Below are positions 10,531-61,690 of a stretch of DNA of 64,000 bases, piece by piece. The position numbers and the translations under genes were made by a program. The DNA is from Callaeas wilsoni. Lineage: Eukaryota > Chordata > Aves > Passeriformes > Callaeidae. The notes under the pieces were generated by a model that did no database searches, was not told the DNA's origin, and was given only the letters and a program-made list of their open reading frames with translations. The stretch's first letter is position 1, and each line of letters begins with the position of its first letter. Location of the stretch: NCBI GenBank assembly GCA_013398955.1, contig VWPU01002086.1, positions 1 to 64,000 of the forward strand, read 5' to 3'.

Positions 10531-11719
10531 CATTAGAAGAAAAGGCACCAGGGTAGACTCGGACACACTGGGAGCATCCATCCATCTGCTCTGGGTCAGT
10601 CTCTGGTTGTGGCTGAGCTTGGCAGAGGCGGTGCCTGCTCCCTGTCTCTGCTGGGCACCTCCTGTGTGGGTCTAGCAGAGTGTCTGCCCTACAACACAAA
10701 GGCGCCTGCTCTCAAGACCTTCAACGTTTTTTATTTTTCCTTATCAGATACCTTTGTGTCTCCTCTTGGATGGAGGTCCCACTCTCACTGGGTGTCGTTC
10801 CTGCTGGATGCAGTTTTGGTCGATGTCTCTGAAGGCTGGCCTAGGATGGGTCACACTGCTGACAAGACTCTGCCCTGCGAGTGCCCCAGGCTGGGATCCA
10901 TCAGTGAGGTCTGGTGAGAAAGTTGCTGCCGTGGCTAATGGGGATTAATGGTCCAGCTTCAAACTCCCTAAACAGTATTTACTGTGTATCCCTCCCACAT
11001 ACGCCCAGTGGCTGAATCCAGGATGTGAAATGATGCCTTTCATTTCCCTGTGGCTCTGAGGATCTCAAGCCCAGGAACAGGACAGGCTGACCAAGGCATC
11101 GAGTGATTAACACAGCTGCCTGTGATGTTCAGGAGCAGAAGCTGGAGATGCCCCTTCCCACAATGTCCACATGCTAGAGCTGATTACAAACAGCAGGGAG
11201 AAGCGGCAGCAGGGCTGGAGAAATCTGTCACAGCAGAAGTGCTGCCGTGTGTCATTGAAGCCTCCACACAAGGGAAGTGTTGGTGTCAGCAATTGCAGCC
11301 CCAGGAGAGCTCCAGGGAGCCCAGCCCAGCACGGGACTGATGCTGGTGGGCTCAGGGGAACGTGGGTTTTCCAGAGGGGCTTGAGTGTCCCCAAGCACTT
11401 GGAAAAGCAGAATAGTGTGCAGTGCTGCTCAAGAAACCAGTGACAAAGGGACAATCGGCCCCAAGAGATTAACAGGCAGAGGGGAGGCCAAGGAGAAGCC
11501 TTGGTCAGAGAAGTCAGGACACCTTTCTGAGGTAGCCAGTTGGAGGAAGAGAAGTTTTTTAACAGAGATGGGGGTTGTGGAAGGGGCAGGGCAGTGGAAA
11601 GCCCTGTTCTGCTGCTGGCTTGAGTGATGGGAGTTTGTGCCTGCTGAGGCACATTTTTGTGACAGAAAGGAAAACACACAGAACTAACATTTCTTCCCTT
11701 CTTTGGACGGTAGGAATGT
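10531..11719. other. intergenic, no supported gene
   Basis: Unique-looking sequence between the CR1 copy and the inferred PDE6D 3' end. GC content drops sharply near 11,680. No gene is recognisable. Confidence 0.5.
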
Positions 11720-12233
11720 TTTAATTGAGAAATTTGTTTTAATTACATTAGGTGATATCACAGTCTATTTTACAAGTTTGGGATAAGAGGATGTGTGGAC
11801 CAGTTACACAGAAATCCAGCGAAAGGATAAAAATCTACAACATGAGAAAAATGAAAAGGTTAACTTAACCCCAAAAGAAAAGCATTGAGAGTTCGGTGTG
11901 AGTGGAAATGGGAGATTATACCAGGGTCCAGAGAAGTAGAAAGGATGAGACTAACATGAATTTACAGTATTGGTTCTGCATGACCATCGTTTGCCTGTGT
12001 TCAGAGACAGCCTCTCTTCCTGAGGGCATCGCTGAGCAGATGGCCCCGTCTCTGAGGATTTGGTCTGGTCTTGTCAGAGGAGAAAGCAAAATAACTGATG
12101 GGCAAGGTCACAACCCACGCTGAGCTGGTCCCCAGGGTCACCGCCTACAGGAGTGTCTTCCACTGGATAGTCGGGGGGTTCTGCACCAAGAACTGTATGG
12201 AGGAAAACTAAAACAGCTCCAAAAAGCCCCATC
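11720..12233 (-). other. PDE6D: PDE6D 3' UTR (inferred extent)
   Basis: This is the sequence after the PDE6D stop codon. Two minus-strand ATTAAA hexamers, at 11738-11743 and 11720-11725, are the nearest plausible poly(A) signals and would give a 3' UTR of about 500 nt. A more distant AATAAA complement lies near 10,730. The end point is inferred. Confidence 0.45.
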
Positions 12234-47020
<34,787 letters not shown>

Positions 47021-47569
47021 GGTCCTGCCGCGCCACGGGCGGGCGGACGGGGCTGGGCCGGGCCTGGCGGGAGCGCGGCGGTGACAGCGGAGCCTCAGGA
47101 CCCCCCGCCCCTCCCTCCCGCGCACCCGCCACTGCCCGGCGCAACCAACCCCAGCGACCGCCCGCCGCCGCGCCGACCAATCAGCCGCCGCTCTCCCCTT
47201 CTCGCCCCGCCTTCTGGCGCAGGAATGACAGCGCTGCTGACCAATCAGACGCGCTCTCCCTCATTCAAGGGTGGGTGCGCATCGGCCGCCGAGACTCTTC
47301 GGTTGGGCCTGACGTGGCCGCGATGGAGGCGCCGCAGGATGACCGGGCAGAGGGGAGCGGGAGGCCTCGGCGGGGAGCAGTCGAGGGGGAGAGGAGCCGC
47401 CCTGGGCCTGGTCAGCGCCCGCCGGGCGGCGGCCGAACGTCCCCGAGCCGCTGGAGCTCGGCTGGCGCTTCTCCCCAGGCAGTGGGGGTCCCAAGTCTTC
47501 GTTTTTGGGGCTGCTCGGCGGAGCTCCAGCCTTGAACTTGGGGGCTGCCGGGGACCCGGGTGCTCAGAC

Positions 47570-47715
47570 CCGGAGCAGCTTCTGCTGGAAACCTTCAAAA
47601 GCCACCTGGACGAGTTCCCGTGTCGTCTGCTCCAGGTGACCCTGCCTTGGCAGGGGGTTGGACTGGATGATTGCCAGAGGTCCCTCCCAAACCTCATAGT
47701 TCTCTGATTCTGCGT
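47570..47715 (+). mobile_element. CR1 LINE 3' end, plus orientation
   Basis: CTTGGCAGGGGGTTGGACTG and GATGATTGCCAGAGGTCCCT with a terminal GTTCTCTGATTCTG are diagnostic of the forward CR1 3' end. It is strongly 5'-truncated. Confidence 0.85.
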
Positions 47716-47824
47716 GTACCGAGGCCGGAGCCAACAGGACCAGCACTGTGGAGAAGGTTTAAAATAAATAGCGTGCTACCCCCTGGAACAAAGGCAGCCT
47801 TCTTTGTGCTGCAGAAATTTGAAT

Positions 47825-48195
47825 CGCAGAGCAGTTTGTGTTGAAAGGGACTTGACCATCCAGACTGGCCTTGAACACATCCAGGGATGGGGCATCCACA
47901 GCTTTGCTGGGTCACCTGCGTCAGTGCCTCAGCAGTAAATAATTTCATCCTTATATCTAATCTAAATGTACCTTCTGTCATTTTGAAGCCACTCCCCTTG
48001 TTCTATTATTAGAACTGTATCCCCTTGTAAAAAGCTCCTCTTCAGCTTTCTTGTAGGACCCCCTTCAGCTACAGAAAGGCCTGAATAAGGTCACCCTGGA
48101 ACCTTGCCTTCTTCCAGCTGAACAATTCAAGTTCTTTCAGCTTTTTCTCACAGGAGACGTGCTCTAGCCCTCTAATCATTTTCATGGCCTTTATG
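47825..48195 (-). mobile_element. CR1 LINE 3' fragment, minus orientation
   Basis: TTGAAAGGGACTTGACCATC, GAACACATCCAGGGATGGGG, CCTTATATCTAATCTAAATG and CCTTCTTCCAGCTGAACAAT mark the reverse complement of a CR1 3' region. It faces the plus-strand copy about 110 bp away, so the pair is inverted. Confidence 0.85.
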
Positions 48196-51100
48196 TTTGT
48201 GTAGCAGAGTCGATTGTGGGCAAAAAGTCTAAGGTTTGTTAGCACATCCCAGGAGCCAGGCTGCTGTTTACCATGAGAAAATTAACCCCTCTGTTAACAA
48301 TCCGAGTGCAACTGATAAGAGCATTAAGTCATGGTAAAAATAAAGGCAGCTGTTGTAACCCAGTCCTCAAAAGAGGACCAGTGAACAGTCAGGGTGCCAT
48401 TGATAAACTCACTCGTGGTTCCACTTGCCTCCAAATCAGCCACTGTACAAAAGTGGAGAATGTGAGCATTGATAAAGGCTGCATTTAATGCACAAGGGCA
48501 AGGCCACTGCCAGTATCACCAATAAGAGATCTTAATAATAAAAATAGGCAGCATTTATTTCCCTGATGTGTGTGATTCATGCTCAATTTCCCACCATCAG
48601 TTTAAGTGTATGAAGGGATCATTTTGAGTCTGGGCAGAGTGCCAGGGGTGAGCTGTGCAAATATATATCTGTGTTTTATTAAGAGTCCATCCTGGATTTT
48701 AGCTAGGCTGTGGAATTGCATGCTGCCTAAGGAGGAGGGACTAAAGATCACCGAGGAGAAAAGACTGATGAGGAGAAAAGGCAAGCAAGACAAAAGCAGG
48801 CCTGAAAAGGGCAGAAACAAATGGTTGTGTGTAGGGGATGAGCCTGCCAGGTGGAAGCAGGACATGCTGGTTTACCGAAGTCATAAGGAACTCAATCCTG
48901 TCTCCATTCAGGCTCCTCAGAGATGAAGGAGCCAGAGACCAAATGGATCTCATGGAAAGGAGCTCTTGCAGCTTTGAAGGGCTTCTCTAGCACAGGGGTA
49001 GGGATGTTTGTGGAGTTTCGAGTTGGAGCCTTTGCGTTTCCTGGCGAAGTCTCAGAATTCCCAAATTCGCCTTGCTGTGCAGAGAAGCACAGGCCTCTCA
49101 TTCATGAACTTCTGAAAGTCACAAAGAGCTCATGGCTGAAGTGTGAGGCTCTTGTGGCTAGTGCAGGGCCAAGCAGCAGTGGAACACGTGACAGCACATC
49201 TCAGAGTGACAAAAACCCTGGGATCTCTCGGAGTCCTTGGGCTGCATTAACACAAACAGCACTCTTGAGCATGTCATCTTAAAAATCTGCTCGCAAGAAA
49301 GTTGCTCCAAGTCCGTCTTTCCCTTGGTGCCACTTGGAACTGAAAACTTTTCCTTCACATCTCTGGCAGGTGTGGCAGTTTCTGAGGTGCCACTGCAGGC
49401 GAGAAGATGCCTGCAGCCTGCTTTCTGCTTCTCCAGCAGCTCTTCTCTCAAGGTGCAGGTAAAGGAGCTGGTGTTTCTGCAGAGGAGCGGAACTGGGAGA
49501 TAGTTTAGTAAACTGGGGCTTTATCCCACCCCACACTTGATGGAAGAGGTTGTGCAAATTCACATCTACAACCACCCAGACATCATTCTTTGCCTGGCTG
49601 AGATGACAGTCCAGCAAGCAGCTTAGTCCCTGGAGTCTGGGAAATACAGAGAGTTTGGAAACTTTTCAGTAGGGCCTGGGAGCACCCTTCACTGTGCTCT
49701 GGAGATGTGTGCTGGCAGCTGCGGGGCTCGGAAGGCTGGAAGGAATAAGGGTGAATGGAAACGTGGTGGAAGCACACACAGGTGAATAACGAAAGATAAG
49801 GAAAAATATAAGAAACACAAAGGTATTTTCACTGCTGGCCCTCTCTTGGTGAGGTCAGGTGTCCTCAAAGTCTGGGGGTCCAGGACTGGACAACTGCTTG
49901 GGGACATTACTCTGGTAGTGCAGGGAAATAAGGGGAAATAAGGCAAATTATCTGCTGCCTAAAAGGGACCTGGACTGCAGAATCACAAGGGGAAGAGATG
50001 GGGTGAGTCAAGAGATAATGCCAACATTAAAAGATAAAATGGATTAACATCTCCTGGCACACAGAGAGCTGCGTGGGTGGAGCAAGAGGTTGCAATAGCT
50101 GTTTAAAAGGGAATGAGACAGCTGGACATCCACATAGTTTTCCTCTTAAAAAAAAATCCATCCCAAAAGCTGAGCTTAGCTGACACTGTCCTCCGAAGTC
50201 CAGGTCAGCCAGCCAGGCTGGCTGTCAACAGTTGGGAGCTATCAGGACAGGGACTCCTGGCTGACCTACATGAGGCTAACAGCTGATTTTTACCCACAGG
50301 CTCTAGCCACAGGTTGCAAAACCAGTCAGTGGAAAATAGCTCACAATCGTGTATTTCCATTTCTATTTCAGCCTGGAATTCGAGCTTTAACGAGTGTTGG
50401 GAAAAAAGGAGGCCATGCACTGCTTGTCCAAGGCAACTGTTCCAGCATGTGTGGAGTACGACAGGAACCGTGGGGAAGGGCCTGGTTAGGATGTGATTAA
50501 AGAGGTAATTCTCCCTCCCTGTGCAGATGAGAGCTAAGTGTGGCTTAAGTAAATTACTGACTGGCTTGTTATAGCCCTGGCTGAGTTCCCGTGTTGCGCG
50601 GGGCCTGCTTTTTTACATCCAATTTGCTTTGAAGCCCAGAGTGTCACAACGGCATTCCAACACCTGCATCTCTGCAATTGTCTGACACTCCTTCTCTGAT
50701 GGATGATGGGACCCTAGGGACCTGCTGTAGATGGCTCTGAGACACAAGCTAAGCCCCATCAGTTTCCCTAATAGTTTCTGATGTTCATTCCTTGAAAGCT
50801 CCCCCCTCCTGACCATGCTGGTCCATGATTTGATCTTCAGAGACTTGCTGACTGAAAGTCAGAAGCACTTTGCTCTCAGCTGAAGGATTTTTAACAGAGG
50901 CACATTTTATTCTCAACATGGCATGGATGAGCCTACAAACCCTGGGGAGGTTAACAACCTCCAATTCCCTCTTGCTTCCACGGTTGTTCTGATACTCCTT
51001 CAAGCGTCTTTTGGCTCCCGGTCTATGCCCTGGGGAGGATCTTAACTCTTCCAGCTCCCTCCCTGCTCCCCCATGTCACAGCCAGAGCTCTGCTATTCAG

Positions 51101-51217
51101 TTTATTGTTTGTATGGAGGATTTTTCTATGGAGTTTAAAATCAGTTCTATCACCCCGTGACCTTCACTCCCTCTCTTGGTATTTCCCAGGAGGATTGGCC
51201 CGAGAGACTCAGCTGGT
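48196..51217. other. intergenic between PDE6D and COPS7B
   Basis: About 3 kb with no recognisable exon, RNA gene or family-level repeat. Short open frames occur on both strands without support. Confidence 0.5.
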
Positions 51218-51425
51218 AGAATCATAGAATATCCTGAGTAGGAAGGGACTCACAAGGACCATCGAGCCTAACTCCTGTCCTTGCACAGGACAGCCCCAAG
51301 AATCCCACCATGTGCCTGAGAATGTTGGCCAAACACTCCTTGAGCTCTGCCAGGCTTGGGGCCGTGATCACTTCCCTGGGGAGTCTGTTCCAGTGCCCCG
51401 TGCAACCATTCAATCTAATAATGGC
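51218..51425 (-). mobile_element. CR1 LINE 3' fragment, minus orientation
   Basis: AGAATCATAGAATATCCTGA, AGTAGGAAGGGACTCACAAG, CACCATGTGCCTGAGAATGT and CCAAACACTCCTTGAGCTCT match the reverse-complemented 3' end of an avian CR1. The right edge is approximate. Confidence 0.88.
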
Positions 51426-51548
51426 CCCACTTCTAATAACGAAGTGGCCTTACAGCAGCGGTCTTTTGCATGAGTTGCTTTGGGGTGCAAACCCCTGTGA
51501 TGCTGCCACAGGACCTCGTATCCCCAAAAAGAGAGGCAGGAATTTTAT

Positions 51549-51607
51549 TTGCTTATGCTGGAACAGCTGCTCGGGACCCAGCAGAGCAGCTGTTCCAGCA
51601 TAAGCAA
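51549..51607. repeat. perfect 24-bp inverted repeat (hairpin) with 11-nt loop
   Basis: Arm 1 is 51549-51572 and arm 2 is 51584-51607. They are exact reverse complements (TTGCTTATGCTGGAACAGCT plus GCTC, and its complement), separated by GGGACCCAGCA. The match continues outward about eight positions (51541-51548 with 51608-51615); the three mismatches there are all of the type that still pairs as G-U in a plus-strand RNA. It lies between a CR1 end and the COPS7B CpG island. Confidence 0.9.
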
Positions 51608-51639
51608 GTGAAGTTTGCTCCACGGGCTGCTGGACCATG

Positions 51640-52080
51640 TCTCTATAGCTGCCAGCACCCCCAGCCCGCCGTCCCCATCCCGGTATCCAGGGATGCCGGG
51701 TCGCGGTTCCCGGTCCTTGCGGCCGCCCGGGATCGGCGGAACGTTCGGCGCGGCCTGAGCGTTCCGGGGGGGAAGGAGCCGCGTGCGGACACCGGCGCCT
51801 CCATCATGGCGGCCTGAGGCGCGGTGGGTTCGGCGCCGGGAGCGGCGGGACGGGAGGCCGGGAGCGGAGAGGTAATGCCGGTGCTGGGAGAAGCCTCTCG
51901 GGAACAGGGGCGGCGGTGAGGGACCCCCAGTAAATTACCCCCTGTGGCAGGGCTCGGCCGGCTCCGCGGGGCCCGAGGGCTCTGCCAGGGGTCTGGGGTG
52001 AACGGGAGGGCCGGGAAACCCCCGCCTTCCTGTTGCGGGGTCTGCGGGCCGCTTCCCGCCCTGAAACTGCCTGAGGTACC
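51640..52080 (+). promoter_or_regulatory. COPS7B: COPS7B CpG-island promoter
   Basis: CpG-dense sequence surrounds the inferred non-coding exon 1. CCATCATGGCGGCC at 51801-51814 is a YY1-like element of the kind common at starts of housekeeping genes. No TATA box is seen. The start site is inferred to lie between about 51,750 and 51,810. Confidence 0.6.
51800..51871 (+). other. COPS7B: COPS7B non-coding exon 1 (5' end inferred)
   Basis: The sequence ends at a good donor, GAGAG/GTAATG, with the last exon base at 51871. It would splice to the acceptor before 53,818, placing 13 nt of 5' UTR ahead of the COPS7B ATG in exon 2. If transcription begins upstream of 51,806, the exon carries a tiny uORF, ATG GCG GCC TGA (51806-51817). 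The 5' boundary is not visible from sequence alone. Confidence 0.45.
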
Positions 52081-53817
52081 TTAGCGAGGCCTGACCGGGA
52101 GAGAAGCCCGGCTTGTTTCCCTACTTGGATTGTTGTAGCCTTTGGACAAGCTACGTTGGAGTGTCTGCTGTATTTCAGTCACTTCTCACCAGGGTAAGTC
52201 GCTTGTGGAAGCAGCGAGGTATTCCCGGTGACACGGGTGTGCGCACAGGTTGCAATAGCACCGCAGTTGTCCGAACGTTTGCTTGGAAAGGGGCAGAGAA
52301 TTGGCATTCCTTTCCCACCAGGACATGGATACAGCCAGCCAGTCTTTTGTAACCCCATGCACCAGCGTGTGGTTTGATTACCTGTGAGGGAGGACAATAG
52401 AACTGTGAAATCTGAATCTCATTCACACCACAGCCAATCCATATTCTCTCGTGAGGAAATTGTCCTCTCTGTGTGTTCCTTCTCTGTGAGCAGAGAGAGC
52501 AGCGCTGATGTGTTAGGCAGCCCCACTGAAAGTTTTTGGATTGCAGGGATTTCTCGGTCAGAACTGAGGTGCTGTTCAGCCGGGCTGCACATGTGCCTCT
52601 GATGGAAACAACCCCAGAGAGACTTTGGGGGCTGAGATATCTCTGTGTGGAGAGTGTTAAAGGTTGCCCACTCCAGTTGAGACCATTTATACCTGCAGGT
52701 GTAATAGAACAGACTAAAGTGTATTTTTAGAAGTTGACTAATACAGGAAGCTGACTGTGATGCCTTCACAAGCCTTAATTTGGTTAGGTTAGTGAAACCC
52801 CTGTATGACTGTGCTCCCCCCACAAGGGTGGATGTGGGCCCAGTGGTCACACAGAACCAGACAGCTTCTCTGCTGTTGGCTTCTCTGGTGTTTGATTTCC
52901 ATCACCAGAGTAAAGGTTATACCCTCTGCTTGATAATTATCCCATACAAACATAACACAAAACCTCCCTTATCTGCTAGGTTCTTTTTTTGGTTTCTGAG
53001 TAATGTGTTTGGGAAGTTTTGTCTTAGTTGTTTGTAAACAAACAGCTCATTTTGTGGAACTTGTTAATAAATGGTGGTTTACATTTCAAAAGCAACATGT
53101 TGGTGCTGGGAGACAACATGCACACCAAAAATGTCCGGCAGCAGCCGAAGACAAAGACTTCTCTTTACTGCACTTAAATAGGGCCTTTGTAGAAAGGGTA
53201 TTTTTATCACTTAAGCTTTGCAGTTAACCCAAAACACTTGAACTGTACAATGCAGAGTTGGGAGCTGCTTACAGGCCACAGTTCTTTTTGCCTTTTGGGC
53301 TCAGAAAGCATTGGGAATTATGGATACACACTGTATCAATAGCCAGAGTCAAAGGAAAAGGTGGGATGTGTGGGCATCCACTGTGGATCAGTCCTTCACA
53401 GGGAATTGCATTAGTTGCTGGTTTGGAGCTGTATAATGAGGAAGGAGGAGGTCCATCAAGTGTATCAATAAGCATCTTTACAGTTGGCATTATTTGGCAG
53501 CATCACTAGAAGGAAAAGTCTGAAAACATCATGAAATCTAAGCTCCTGTCCTATAAGAAAGGATCCGCAAGAGCAGATCCTTTTAGGGAGCTGATCAGAC
53601 AGAAATTTTGCTTAGAAACTGTGGAAGTCGTTCTTGCTCCCCAGCTAAAACAGCAATTGAACCTGCTGGGCTTCTGGCCTGCCCCCTGAATGCTGAAGAA
53701 AAGCCTGGCTGTGCTGACACTGAAATGTTGCTGTGCTGAGCACCTTCTGGTCCACTGCCAGGCAGAGCTCAGTAGAGGAGAAAGGATGTGCTAATATTAT
53801 GTTCTTTTACTGACAGA
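51872..53817 (+). other. COPS7B: COPS7B intron 1
   Basis: About 1.9 kb, GC-rich at its start and moderate later. It contains a small inverted repeat (AAAGGATC ... GATCCTTT) near 53,559. The acceptor is TTTTACTGACAG before 53818. No gene is recognisable. Confidence 0.6.
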
Positions 53818-53821
53818 TTGA

Positions 53822-60497
<6,676 letters not shown>

Positions 60498-61690
60498 AAC
60501 ATACCATCTAAATGTCATTCGGTTAGGAATGACAACAGGAGGAGCAAAAAGGGCCTGTGTCTCCTTTTTCAGTGGGTTCTGGGCCAGTCCCTTCCTGGCT
60601 GGCAAGTAAAAGCCCTGTTTGAATACAGCTCCCAGTTAGCAGCACCTGGCTAAGTTACACTGTGCAGTCCCTATGAGTTTTCAGGGTGTCCCTGTTCTGG
60701 TCCTGTCAAGAGGGACTTTTAAAGAAAGGGACTAACCAAAACGGGCAGGAAAAAACCAAAATATCTGTGGACCGTTTTGCTCCCTCCCAGCTAGTTCATT
60801 GCTGCTTAACCTTGAGGAAGCTGCTGTACTAAATCAGATCATGGGAGAGCTTCTATAGCAAGCATCTGAATCCCAGGGTTGAAGTCTGGCTACCAAAGCC
60901 AGGCTGGGAGCGAGGAAGCCGTCAGCACAGATCTTTTCATTCCCAAAGGGAGCGCAGGAAGGTTTCTAGGCCAGGAACTGCTTTACATGGAAGTCTTCAG
61001 CCTTTCCGCTACCCCTGTCTATTTTAAACTGGGGTGAAATTCACACTACCTCGCTCTGTGAAGATGAGTTCCAGTGCTGGGCTGTTTACTTAACTGTCTG
61101 TTTACTGCCCTTACTAAGCCCTTTAATCTCTCACAGATTTAAAGCACTGTTCTGCATCTCTGAGGCATCAGTACAATAAGGAGGAAGCAGGCTGCTCTTT
61201 CACACAGTCCTTGCAGGTGATTAGGGGCATGCTAGAAACTCTTCCTCCTGAATGTGATGTGACCTCCCAGAGCTGCTTGTGAGTTGTTTCCCCCATTGAT
61301 ACCTTCAAAGGGTAATGCATTTGCTCTTCCTTGGATGCTGGCGACAGTGGGAGAGGAGCCTGTTTGGCATCAAGGCAGGCTGGTGGCCCAGGACCCACTG
61401 GCAGGGGTCGCAGCAGCATCCCCTTGCTGAAGCAATGGACTTGACTAGTCTTTCTGAATTTTGAACACTTTCAGGTTGTATTTCTTTTTTTTTTTTTTGT
61501 ACATTGTTGTGATTCTAAAGCATTTCAGCCTTTGTTTTGTGGGTTTTTTTTATTTGTTACAAACTAACTTCAGGTGATTTGCACCTAGTTTGGCAAGGTG
61601 TGGGGTTTTTTTTAAGGGGGAAGCATTGGAACAGCAATTCATAAAAAAGCACATTTTAGAAAAAAAATTAAAAATGCTGATTTAATGTCA
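60498..61690 (+). other. COPS7B: COPS7B 3' UTR
   Basis: The sequence after the stop continues to T-rich tracts (61,480-61,550) and a TTTGTACATTGTTGTGATTC block resembling the COPS7B 3' UTR that I remember. It ends near a poly(A) signal. Length is about 1.2 kb; the end is inferred. Confidence 0.6.
61667..61672 (+). terminator. COPS7B: candidate COPS7B poly(A) signal ATTAAA
   Basis: ATTAAA lies in the context AAAAAAATTAAAAATGCTGA, followed by a GT/T-rich region (AGAGTCTGGAGTCTTGACTT). It is the commonest AATAAA variant, and no canonical AATAAA was seen nearby. Confidence 0.5.
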
